Part shown: positions 1 through 6,000 of the stretch, in pieces | Layout: every line of letters begins with the position of its first letter | How positions within the stretch are numbered: position 1 is the first letter of the stretch | Source: an uncultured bacterium | GTDB taxonomy: Bacteria; Actinomycetota; UBA4738; HRBIN12 | DNA: 6,081 nucleotides | Direction of reading: 5' to 3' | NCBI GenBank assembly: GCA_937881155.1 | Contig: CALGFI010000015.1 | Coordinates: forward strand, 1 to 6,081 | Program-made: the position numbers and the translations under genes | Notes under the pieces: generated by a model | What the model saw: only the letters and a program-made list of their open reading frames with translations | What the model was told of the DNA's origin: nothing | The model's database searches: none

Positions 1-2
1 AG

Positions 3-569
3 CCGAGCCGCGTGAACTCTGCGCTCGACGGCCTCCGCCGCCGGATTGCGGCGCGGTTCGGCCTCGCGCGTGAAGGCGAGTGGACGTTCGTGTGGATGGT
101 GGAGCCGCCGCTGTTCGAGTGGGGTGAAGAGGAGGGGAAGTGGGTCTCGGTGCACCATCCGTTCACCGCGCCGGCGAGCGACGACCTCGATCCGCACACG
201 GCCACGTCCCGCGGTTACGACCTGGTGTTGAACGGGTTCGAGCTCGGCGGCGGGAGCATTCGCATCCATCGCCAGGAGGTACAACACCGAGTGTTCGAGG
301 TGCTCGGTCTGTCCGACGAGGAGATCGAGGAGAAGTTCGGCCACATGCTGACTGCGTTCCGCTACGGCGCGCCGCCGCACGGCGGGATCGCCATGGGGAT
401 CGATCGCCTGGCGATGCTGATGGCGAGGAAGGAGACTCTCCGCGACGTTACGGCCTTTCCGAAGTCCCAGTCCGGCGCCGATCCGCTGACCGGCGCGCCG
501 TCGCCGGTCACGGAGGAGCAGCTGCGCGAGCTGGGCATCGCCGTCATCGCGCAGCCGGAGGACGACTGA
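3..569 (+). CDS. aspS: Aspartyl-tRNA synthetase, C-terminal part (5' end outside window)
   Basis: Class II aminoacyl-tRNA synthetase that charges tRNA-Asp with aspartate in the cytoplasm. Only the last 188 or so residues are present, and the frame is open to the window's first bases. A GTG at position 12 is an internal valine, not a start, because the N-terminal anticodon-binding domain and motifs 1 and 2 must lie upstream. Visible signatures run in the expected order: PLFEW and HHPFTAP, then YDLVLNGFELGGGSIRIH in the active site, then the bacterial motif 3 region GAPPHGGIAMGIDRL, then AFPKSQSG and DPLTGAPSPV near the end. Motif 3 keeps its arginine and glycines, so the enzyme should be active. 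The frame ends in TGA, which overlaps the ATG of the next gene. Whether it is discriminating (Asp only) or non-discriminating (Asp/Asn) cannot be judged, because the deciding anticodon-binding residues are outside the window. Confidence 0.97.
   Translation, partial: PSRVNSALDGLRRRIAARFGLAREGEWTFVWMVEPPLFEWGEEEGKWVSVHHPFTAPASDDLDPHTATSRGYDLVLNGFELGGGSIRIHRQEVQHRVFEVLGLSDEEIEEKFGHMLTAFRYGAPPHGGIAMGIDRLAMLMARKETLRDVTAFPKSQSGADPLTGAPSPVTEEQLRELGIAVIAQPEDD
557..561 (+). promoter_or_regulatory. Shine-Dalgarno sequence of the PPOX-fold gene
   Basis: GGAGG lies inside the last codons of aspS, 7 nt before the ATG at 569. It is the strongest ribosome binding site in the window. It fixes the start of the downstream gene at 569, although that reading frame is open much further upstream. 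Confidence 0.7.
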
Positions 570-964
570 TGGACGAGCTCAACGCCCGCGACGTCGAGAT
601 CCTCACCGGGCCGAACTACGGGACGTTCGTGACGATGAACGCCGACGGATCGCCGCACGCCACGATCACATGGGTGGACGCCGCGGATGGAAACGTGTTG
701 ATCAACACCGCGCAGGGCAGGGTGAAGGACAGGAACGTTCGCGCGAACCGCCGCGTCGCCGTCGCGGTGCTGCCCGACGGTGACGCGTACGACTGGATCT
801 CGGTCATCGGGACCGTCATCGACATCGAGACCGGTGACAGGGCCGAACGTCACATCGACGCGCTGAGCCACCGCTACGACGGCCACGGGTATTCGTACAC
901 GCCGGGCCAGGTCCGCGAGATCCTCACGATCCGCCCCGACCGCGTCATCCGTTACAAGACCTGA
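569..964 (+). CDS. PPOX-class (split beta-barrel) flavin/F420-dependent oxidoreductase, Rv1155-like
   Basis: A 131-residue protein of the pyridoxamine 5'-phosphate oxidase-like split-barrel fold. Actinobacterial members of this group (FDOR-B, for example Rv1155) bind F420 or a flavin and reduce varied small molecules. The N-terminus has the typical strand pattern GTFVTMNADGSPHATITWV (residues 18-36). This leads to NTAQGRVKDRNVRANRRVAV (46-65), the cofactor-phosphate segment with K53 and R55-N56, and then to WISVIGTVIDI (77-87). The C-terminal strand ends IRPDRVIRY (121-129). There is no signal peptide or membrane segment, so it should be cytoplasmic. The ATG overlaps the aspS stop (ATGA), and rarA begins 4 nt after its stop, which suggests co-transcription and translational coupling. 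The family assignment is firm. The cofactor (F420, FMN or haem) and the substrate cannot be read from the sequence. Confidence 0.85.
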   Translation: MDELNARDVEILTGPNYGTFVTMNADGSPHATITWVDAADGNVLINTAQGRVKDRNVRANRRVAVAVLPDGDAYDWISVIGTVIDIETGDRAERHIDALSHRYDGHGYSYTPGQVREILTIRPDRVIRYKT

Positions 965-968
965 CACC

Positions 969-2192
969 GTGAGCGACGTTCCCCTCGCCGCGCGGATCCG
1001 CCCGCGGAGCTTCGACGAGTTCGTGGGTCAAACGCACCTCATCGGGCCGGGGAAGGCGCTGACCCAGCTGATCGAGGGCGGACACCTCCCGTCGGTCGTG
1101 CTGTGGGGTCCAGCCGGTACGGGGAAGACGACGCTCGCGTACCTGCTCGCGGACGCCGTCGGTGCCGAGCTCGTGCAGCTATCGGCCGTGTCGTCCGGCG
1201 TCGCCGACGCTCGCAAGGTGATCGAAGGAGCCAGGGGCGGCATGTTCCGAACGGTGCTCTTCGTCGACGAGGTGCACCGCTGGTCGAAGGCCCAGCAGGA
1301 CGTCCTGCTTCCCGCGGTAGAGGAGGGAACGGTCACGCTGATCGGCGCGACGACGGAGAACCCCTACTTCTCGCTCGTCACGCCGCTGCTGTCGCGCTCG
1401 ATCCTGATGCGGCTCGAGCCGCTCGGCGACGAGGACGTGAGGACGCTGCTGAAGCGGGCGTTCACCGACGAGGACCGAGGCCTCGGCAAGATGGGCGTCG
1501 AGATCTCCGATGAGGCGCTCTCGCACCTGATCGAGGTGGCGGGCGGCGACGCGCGCGTCGCGCTGACGGGACTGGAGGCGTCCGTTCTGGCCGCTCGCGC
1601 CGCGGGAGAGGACGCCGTCACGCTCGACCTGGCCGCGGACGCGGTCCAGAAGAAGGCCATCGTCTACGACCGGCAGGGCGACGCGCACTACGACGTGATC
1701 TCCGCGTTCATCAAGAGCATCCGGGGCTCCGATCCGGACGCGACGCTGTTCTGGCTCGCGCGGATGCTCGAGGCCGGGGAGGACGCGCGCTACATCGCGC
1801 GGCGGATGGTCGTGCACGCCAGCGAGGACATCGGCCTGGCCGACCCGCGCGCGCTGCAGATCGCGGTCGCCGCCGCGCAGGCGGTCGAGTACGTAGGTCT
1901 CCCCGAGGCGCGACTGAACCTCGCCGAAGCGGCCATCTACCTCGCGCGGGCGCCGAAGTCGAACAGCGTGATCGTCAGCCTGGGGAAGGCGCAGGAGGAC
2001 GCGGCGACGAGCGACCCGGTCCCGCTCCACCTGCGGGACGCGCACTACCCGGCGGCCAAACGGCTCGGTCACGGGAAGGGGTACAAGTACCCGCACGAGT
2101 ACCCGGGACGGCGGGTCGAGCAGCAGTACCGCCCCACTCGCTTCGAGGGCAACCGCTACTACGAGCCCTCGGGTGAGGGGGAGGAAACCTGA
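969..2192 (+). CDS. rarA: Replication-associated recombination protein A (RarA/MgsA, AAA+ ATPase)
   Basis: A 407-residue AAA+ ATPase of the clamp-loader clade (E. coli RarA/MgsA, eukaryotic WRNIP1/Mgs1). It acts in the cytoplasm at stalled or gapped replication forks. The N-terminus PLAARIRPRSFDEFVGQ (residues 5-21) is the family's opening motif and supports the GTG start at 969. Walker A is GPAGTGKTT (47-55). Walker B is VLFVDEVHR (96-104, D100 and E101). Sensor 1 is GATTENP (126-132), the arginine-finger region is LLSRS (140-144, R143), and sensor 2 is GGDAR (192-196). The C-terminal tetramerisation part is recognisable by YDRQGDAHYDVISAFIKS (233-250), ARMLEAGEDARYIARR (264-279) and GKGYKYPHEYPG (369-380). 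Length is slightly under the usual 430-450. No Shine-Dalgarno sequence precedes the GTG, which sits 4 nt after the previous stop, so reinitiation is likely. One deviation is HRWSKAQQD where HRFNKAQQD is usual. Confidence 0.97.
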   Translation: MSDVPLAARIRPRSFDEFVGQTHLIGPGKALTQLIEGGHLPSVVLWGPAGTGKTTLAYLLADAVGAELVQLSAVSSGVADARKVIEGARGGMFRTVLFVDEVHRWSKAQQDVLLPAVEEGTVTLIGATTENPYFSLVTPLLSRSILMRLEPLGDEDVRTLLKRAFTDEDRGLGKMGVEISDEALSHLIEVAGGDARVALTGLEASVLAARAAGEDAVTLDLAADAVQKKAIVYDRQGDAHYDVISAFIKSIRGSDPDATLFWLARMLEAGEDARYIARRMVVHASEDIGLADPRALQIAVAAAQAVEYVGLPEARLNLAEAAIYLARAPKSNSVIVSLGKAQEDAATSDPVPLHLRDAHYPAAKRLGHGKGYKYPHEYPGRRVEQQYRPTRFEGNRYYEPSGEGEET

Positions 2193-2229
2193 TCGCGCGG
2201 GCACGAGCCGTCGGAACCGCGTCGCTGGA

Positions 2230-2235
2230 TATGAT
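2230..2235 (+). promoter_or_regulatory. Candidate -10 box (TATGAT) for the DUF948 gene
   Basis: TATGAT matches the sigma-70-type consensus at five of six positions. It lies in the 69-nt gap after rarA, 26 nt before the ATG at 2262. Transcription would begin near 2241-2243 and give a short leader carrying the GAGGAG site. No hexamer resembling TTGACA is seen at 16-18 nt upstream, so the call rests on the -10 box and its position alone. Confidence 0.35.
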
Positions 2236-2250
2236 GCCCCGACCTTCACC

Positions 2251-2256
2251 GAGGAG
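2251..2256 (+). promoter_or_regulatory. Shine-Dalgarno sequence of the DUF948 gene
   Basis: GAGGAG ends 5 nt before the ATG at 2262. It selects that start over an upstream out-of-frame ATG at 2231. Confidence 0.65.
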
Positions 2257-2261
2257 ACGCC

Positions 2262-2639
2262 ATGATCGCTGCGCTCGACGGAGGCGACGTCGCACTCATC
2301 GTCCTTTCGGCGTTCTGGGGACTGCTCGTGCTGTTCCTGTGCGTCGTCCTGCTGAACACATTCCGCGTGCTCGAGAGCACCAAGCTGCTGATCGACGGGA
2401 TCCGCGAGGAGACCGTGCCGCTCTTGACCGAGGTCCGCGGCTCCGTCGAGCGCACCAACCGCGAGCTCGACCGGGTCGACGGCATGCTGATCAGCGCCGG
2501 AGAGATCGTGCAGCGCTTGTCGCGGCTGAGTGGGCTCGTCGAGCGTGCCGCGACCGGGCCGCTCGTCAGAATCATCTCCGTCGGCGCCGGGGTCCGGCGG
2601 GCCGCCAGCCGTTTCGGCGGCAAGAAGCCCAAGCCCTGA
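2262..2639 (+). CDS. DUF948 domain-containing small membrane protein
   Basis: A 125-residue protein with one strong hydrophobic segment at residues 10-33, which should anchor it in the cytoplasmic membrane. A long charged amphipathic helix follows (about 35-98, with LIDGIREETVPLLTEVRGSV and ERTNRELDRVDGM), and the tail is basic (VRRAASRFGGKKPKP). This layout, an N-terminal membrane anchor followed by a methyl-accepting-protein-like helix, is that of DUF948 proteins. From general knowledge, DUF948 genes sit between rarA and alaS in many actinomycetes. The molecular function of the family is unknown. A second weakly hydrophobic stretch (99-110) is too short and interrupted to call a membrane span. 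The ATG has a good GAGGAG site and its own candidate promoter. The next small gene starts 22 nt after the stop, so the two are probably co-transcribed. Confidence 0.8.
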   Translation: MIAALDGGDVALIVLSAFWGLLVLFLCVVLLNTFRVLESTKLLIDGIREETVPLLTEVRGSVERTNRELDRVDGMLISAGEIVQRLSRLSGLVERAATGPLVRIISVGAGVRRAASRFGGKKPKP

Positions 2640-2661
2640 CCGTGAGGGCGTCGTCTCCGCC

Positions 2662-2886
2662 GTGCTGAGACGGGCGTTCTGGATCGCGCTCGGCATCGGC
2701 GCGGGCGCCGCCGGCGCGATCATGACGATGCGATTCGCCCGTCGCCAGGCCCGCAAGGTCGCTCCGGCCACGCTTGCCCGGGAGGCGCGCGGCGGGATCA
2801 TGGACATCGCGAAGCTGTTCTCCGAGGCGATCGAGGAGGGCAAGGCGGCGATGCGCGAGACCGAGGACGAGCTCAGCCGCGACTGA
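2662..2886 (+). CDS. Very small single-span membrane protein, DUF6167-like
   Basis: A 74-residue protein read from a GTG at 2662. The frame is open further upstream inside the preceding gene, but residues before this point only shadow the DUF948 frame. The N-terminus MLRRAFWIALGIGAGAAGAI combines positive charge with a glycine/alanine-rich hydrophobic segment (residues 6-23). A basic stretch follows (RFARRQARK, 24-32), then an amphipathic acidic helix (MDIAKLFSEAIEEGKAAMRE, 47-66). The pattern RR-F-W-hydrophobic, a basic patch and a motif like LTPESLA resembles the actinobacterial DUF6167 proteins encoded just before alaS in Streptomyces. I recall that similarity but cannot compute it here. 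Function is unknown. The nearest purine run, GAGGG at 2644-2648, is 13 nt from the GTG, longer than ideal, so the exact start is less certain than the gene itself. Confidence 0.68.
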   Translation: MLRRAFWIALGIGAGAAGAIMTMRFARRQARKVAPATLAREARGGIMDIAKLFSEAIEEGKAAMRETEDELSRD

Positions 2887-2903
2887 ACCGGTCGGCCGGG
2901 GAA

Positions 2904-2917
2904 CGAAGCTCGCTTCG
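2904..2917 (+). repeat. Small inverted repeat between the small membrane gene and alaS
   Basis: CGAAG-CTCG-CTTCG can form a 5-bp stem with a 4-nt loop, 17 nt after the preceding stop codon. The octamer GCTCGCTT occurs at 2908-2915 and again at 2921-2928, and the second copy runs into a short pyrimidine tract (CTTTCTT). It could be a weak terminator or a protein-binding site upstream of the alaS promoter. The stem is too short and the T-run too broken to call an intrinsic terminator. Confidence 0.3.
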
Positions 2918-2930
2918 CCCGCTCGCTTTC

Positions 2931-2957
2931 TTGCGCTGCCCGGACCCCTCGTACACT
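2931..2957 (+). promoter_or_regulatory. Candidate alaS promoter, possibly giving a leaderless mRNA
   Basis: TACACT at 2952-2957 fits the actinobacterial -10 pattern TAnnnT. TTGCGC at 2931-2936 is a weak -35 candidate with a short 15-nt spacer. Only 9 nt (CACGTTTGG) separate the -10 box from the alaS ATG at 2967. Transcription normally starts 6-9 nt after the box, so the mRNA would begin at or just before the start codon. No Shine-Dalgarno-like sequence is present in those 9 nt. Confidence 0.45.
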
Positions 2958-2966
2958 CACGTTTGG

Positions 2967-5585
2967 ATGGAAGGTCGTGAGATCCGCGAGTCGTTCCTGC
3001 GCTTCTTCGAGGAGCGTGGGCACAAGCGCGTCCCCTCGTCGTCGCTGATCCCGCCGCCCGAATCGGGGCTGCTCCTCACCAACGCCGGGATGAACCAGTT
3101 CATCCCGTACTTCCTCGGGCATGCCCAGGCGCCGTTCCCGCGCGCCGTCACCGCGCAGAAGGTGTTCCGGGCGCTCGACATCGACAACGTCGGTCACACC
3201 GCGCGGCATCTGACCCTGTTCGAGATGCTGGGGAACTTCTCGTTCGGCGACTACTTCAAGAAGGAGTCGTGCGCCTGGGGGCTCGAGCTCGTCACGCAGG
3301 TGTGGGGCATCGACCGAGACCGCATCTGGGTGACGGTGTTCGAGACCGACGACGAGACGGTCGACATCTGGCAGGACCTCGGCATCCAACGCGATCGGAT
3401 CGTGCTCCGCGGCGTGGCCGACAACTACTGGTGGACGCACGCGGCCGGACCGGCGGGGCCGTGCTCCGAGATCTACGTCGACCGCGGCGAGCGGTACGGC
3501 CCCGAGGGGGGACCCGCCGTCGACGAGGAGCGGTACGTCGAGATCTGGAACCACGTGTTCATGCAGGACGAGGTCGACGACGCGATGTCGATCGTCCAGG
3601 AACTGCCGGCCAAGAACATCGACACGGGCTCGAGCCTCGAGCGGGTGGCGATGGTCCTCCAGGACGTCGACAACATCTTCGAGACCGATCTGATCCGACC
3701 GCTGCTGGCCGAGGCGGAGTCGGTGTCGGGGCGCGCGCACGGTGCCGACGACAAGACCGATGTGTCGCTCAAGGTGATCGCCGAGCACGGGCGCGCCACG
3801 GCGTTCCTCATCGCCGACGGTGTGCAACCCTCGAACGAGGGTCGGGGATACATCCTGCGCCGGATGCTTCGGCGGGTCGTGAGCCACGCCCGTCGCCTCG
3901 GCGTCGACCGTCCGGTGATGCAGCCGATCGTGTCACGCGTCGTCGACCTGTTCGGTGACGCCTACCCCGAGCTCATCGAGAACCGCGCGTACATCGAGCA
4001 GGTGGCGACGTCCGAGGAGGAGCGCTTCGCGTCGACGCTTCGGCAGGGGATGACGCTGTTCGAGGGCGAAGTCGGCCGGGCAAAGGGACGCATCCAGGGC
4101 GACGTCGTGTTCAAGCTCCACGACACCTACGGCTTCCCCAAGGAGCTGACGCGCGAGCTCGCCGAGGACGCCGGGCTCGAGATCGACGAGTCGCGTTTCG
4201 AAGAGCTCATGGCCGAGCAGCGTGAGCGGGCGAAGCGCGCGGCGAAACGTGGGCGCGCCGAGGAGCAGCTCGCCGAGGTCGCAGCCGAGACGGGGAAGAC
4301 GGAGTTCGTCGGGTACGAGCGTCTCGAGAGCGACGGACGTCTGGTCGCGCTCCTGTCGGACGGCGGCCGGACGTCGGACGTCCACGAGGGACAGGAGGTC
4401 CGGTTCGTCCTGGACCGGACGCCGTTCTACGCGGAGTCGGGCGGACAGATCGGGGACCAGGGGATCGTTCGAGCGCCCGGCGGGGTGATCCGCGTGACCG
4501 ACGCGCAGTTCGGACCGGGCGACGTGATCGTGCACACCGGCGTCGTCGATTCCGGCGAGATCCACCAGGGCGAGGAGGTCCACGGTGAGGTCGACGTCGG
4601 GCGTCGCGAGGCGACGGCGCGCTCGCATACCGCGACGCACATCGTCCACTGGACGCTCCGGCACATCCTGGGAGAACACGCGCGGCAGGCGGGTTCGCTC
4701 GTCGCGCCCGGCCGGCTGCGGTTCGACTTCCCGCACCACTCCTCGGTGCCCCGCGACGTGCTCGAGCAGGCCGAGGAGCTCGCGAACAGCAAAACCGCGG
4801 ACGACGACCAGGTCACGATCTACGAGACGACGTTCGACGAAGCGAAGAACCAGGGCGCGATCGCACTGTTCGGCGAGAAGTACGGCGACTTCGTGCGCGT
4901 CGTGGAGGTCGGCGACTACTCGGTCGAGCTCTGCGGCGGCACCCACGTTCATCACACCGGTCACGTGGGGACGATCAGGCTCCTCGGTGAGGGCTCGATC
5001 GGCGCAGGGATGCGCCGCGTCGAAGCGGTCGTCGGCCCCGATGCGCTCCGCGAGATCAACATGGAGCGCGAGTTGCTCCAGGCCGTCGCCCAGGCGCTCG
5101 GCACCGACCCGACGAACGCCGCCGAGCGCGCCCGTCAGCTCGTCGAGCGCGTGAAGCAACTCGAGAGCGCGCGGGGAAAAGAGGATCGCGAGCGCCGTCG
5201 GGAGCGCGCGTCCGACATCACGGCATCGGCGCGCGAGGTCGGCGGCGCCAAGCTCGTTGTCGCGAGCGAGGACGCCGAGGCCGACGCGCTGCGAGCGCTC
5301 GCGCAGGAGGTGGCGAACCGTCTGGAGAACGAGGGCGGCGCGGCGGTCGTGCTCGGCACCGGCCGCGGAGGAAAGGCGCTGCTCGTGGGCGCGGCGTCGA
5401 GCAACCTGGTATCGCGAGGGGTCACGGCGCCTGCGCTCCTCGAGCCGGCCGGGAAGATCGTCGGCGGGAGCGCCGGCGGCAAGCCGAACCTCGCCTTCTC
5501 GGGCGGCCCGAGGGGCGACGCCTACAACGAGGCGTTGGACGCCATCGAGCCGCGGCTGAAGGAGCTCCTCGCCCAACGTGACTGA
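2967..5585 (+). CDS. alaS: Alanyl-tRNA synthetase
   Basis: An 872-residue cytoplasmic class II synthetase, full length (family about 875), which charges tRNA-Ala and removes mis-attached Ser or Gly. The ATG at 2967 gives the standard opening MEGREIRESFLRFFEERGH; the frame continues upstream to a TTG at 2931, which is not needed. The catalytic core shows NAGMNQF (39-45), motif 2 ARHLTLFEMLGNFSFGDYF (79-97), GPAGPCSEIY (161-170) and motif 3 DTGSSLER (219-226). The segment QKVFRALDIDNVG lacks the GGKHND insert of E. coli and matches the actinobacterial form. The editing domain has TPFYAESGGQIGDQG (485-499) and the zinc-site residues H554, H558, C656 and H660. A charged helical linker (about 710-755) leads to the C-Ala/DHHA1 domain (about 758-872) with its glycine loop VGGSAGGKPNLAFSGG (832-847). 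Motif 3 has Ser223 where Gly is usual. ruvX overlaps its end by 8 nt. Confidence 0.98.
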   Translation: MEGREIRESFLRFFEERGHKRVPSSSLIPPPESGLLLTNAGMNQFIPYFLGHAQAPFPRAVTAQKVFRALDIDNVGHTARHLTLFEMLGNFSFGDYFKKESCAWGLELVTQVWGIDRDRIWVTVFETDDETVDIWQDLGIQRDRIVLRGVADNYWWTHAAGPAGPCSEIYVDRGERYGPEGGPAVDEERYVEIWNHVFMQDEVDDAMSIVQELPAKNIDTGSSLERVAMVLQDVDNIFETDLIRPLLAEAESVSGRAHGADDKTDVSLKVIAEHGRATAFLIADGVQPSNEGRGYILRRMLRRVVSHARRLGVDRPVMQPIVSRVVDLFGDAYPELIENRAYIEQVATSEEERFASTLRQGMTLFEGEVGRAKGRIQGDVVFKLHDTYGFPKELTRELAEDAGLEIDESRFEELMAEQRERAKRAAKRGRAEEQLAEVAAETGKTEFVGYERLESDGRLVALLSDGGRTSDVHEGQEVRFVLDRTPFYAESGGQIGDQGIVRAPGGVIRVTDAQFGPGDVIVHTGVVDSGEIHQGEEVHGEVDVGRREATARSHTATHIVHWTLRHILGEHARQAGSLVAPGRLRFDFPHHSSVPRDVLEQAEELANSKTADDDQVTIYETTFDEAKNQGAIALFGEKYGDFVRVVEVGDYSVELCGGTHVHHTGHVGTIRLLGEGSIGAGMRRVEAVVGPDALREINMERELLQAVAQALGTDPTNAAERARQLVERVKQLESARGKEDRERRRERASDITASAREVGGAKLVVASEDAEADALRALAQEVANRLENEGGAAVVLGTGRGGKALLVGAASSNLVSRGVTAPALLEPAGKIVGGSAGGKPNLAFSGGPRGDAYNEALDAIEPRLKELLAQRD

Positions 5586-6000
5586 GCGGGGCCGAGTTCT
5601 CGGTCTCGATCTGGGAGATGCGCGAATCGGCGTGGCCATCTCCGACGACGACCGCCGCCTCGCCGTCCCTCTTGGAACAGTCAGGACGGGCGCGCCTGGG
5701 GACGTGAAGGCGATCGCCGAGCTCGTCCGAGAAAACGACGTGACGCTCCTCGTGGTCGGACATCCCCTCAACATGTCTGGGGAAGCGGGTGAGCGCGCCC
5801 ATCACGCCGAGCGCTTCGCCAACGCGCTCACCGGGTTCCTGCAGATCCCCGTCGTGCTCCATGACGAACGGCTCTCGTCGGTGGAGGCCGATCGGGCGCT
5901 CCGCGAGTCCGGAGCCGGTGGGCGGGAACGCCGCCGTTCGATCGACCGGTCCGCCGCAACGGTGATCCTCCAGTCGTGGCTCGACGCGCACCGGCGTTGA
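5578..6000 (+). CDS. ruvX: RuvX/YqgF-family RNase H-fold nuclease (16S rRNA maturation factor)
   Basis: A 140-residue cytoplasmic protein of the YqgF family with the RNase H/RuvC-like fold, full length for the family. In E. coli the homologue is implicated in 5' processing of 16S rRNA, and in mycobacteria RuvX resolves Holliday junctions in vitro. The first strand carries GLDLGDARIGVAISD (residues 9-23), with catalytic D11. VVGHPLNMSGEAGERA (59-74) is the family's central motif, with H62 where leucine is most common. HDERLSSVEADRAL (95-108) carries the conserved D96-E97-R98, and SIDRSAATVILQSWLD (121-136) supplies the last acidic residue, D123. The GTG start lies within GTGACTGA, overlapping the alaS stop by 8 nt, so translation is probably coupled. 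An AAGGAG at 5559-5564 is 13 nt upstream, rather far for a Shine-Dalgarno sequence. alaS followed by ruvX is a widespread actinobacterial arrangement. Confidence 0.95.
   Translation: MTERGRVLGLDLGDARIGVAISDDDRRLAVPLGTVRTGAPGDVKAIAELVRENDVTLLVVGHPLNMSGEAGERAHHAERFANALTGFLQIPVVLHDERLSSVEADRALRESGAGGRERRRSIDRSAATVILQSWLDAHRR

Noticed and set aside
140..568. In-frame upstream extension of the PPOX-fold gene
   Set aside because: The frame is open back to position 140, but the extension is an Arg-rich shadow of aspS. The GGAGG site and family alignment place the start at 569.
2642..2668. GTG at 2642 just after the DUF948 stop as a start for the next gene
   Set aside because: It is out of frame with the 2662-2886 gene and meets a TGA after eight codons.
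2887..2966. T-box riboswitch or other structured leader controlling alaS
   Set aside because: Only 80 nt are available, no T-box sequence or antiterminator is visible, and the promoter candidate is almost adjacent to the start codon.
1179..3887. Very long open frame on the minus strand (about 900 codons)
   Set aside because: It runs antisense through rarA, both small membrane genes and the first third of alaS. Its translation is Arg-, Asp- and Val-rich without a recognisable domain. Long antisense frames are expected in GC-rich DNA because stop codons are rare there.
3933..5774. Second long minus-strand open frame (about 610 codons) opposite alaS and ruvX
   Set aside because: It has the same shadow character: low-complexity composition and no motif, directly opposite two well-supported plus-strand genes.
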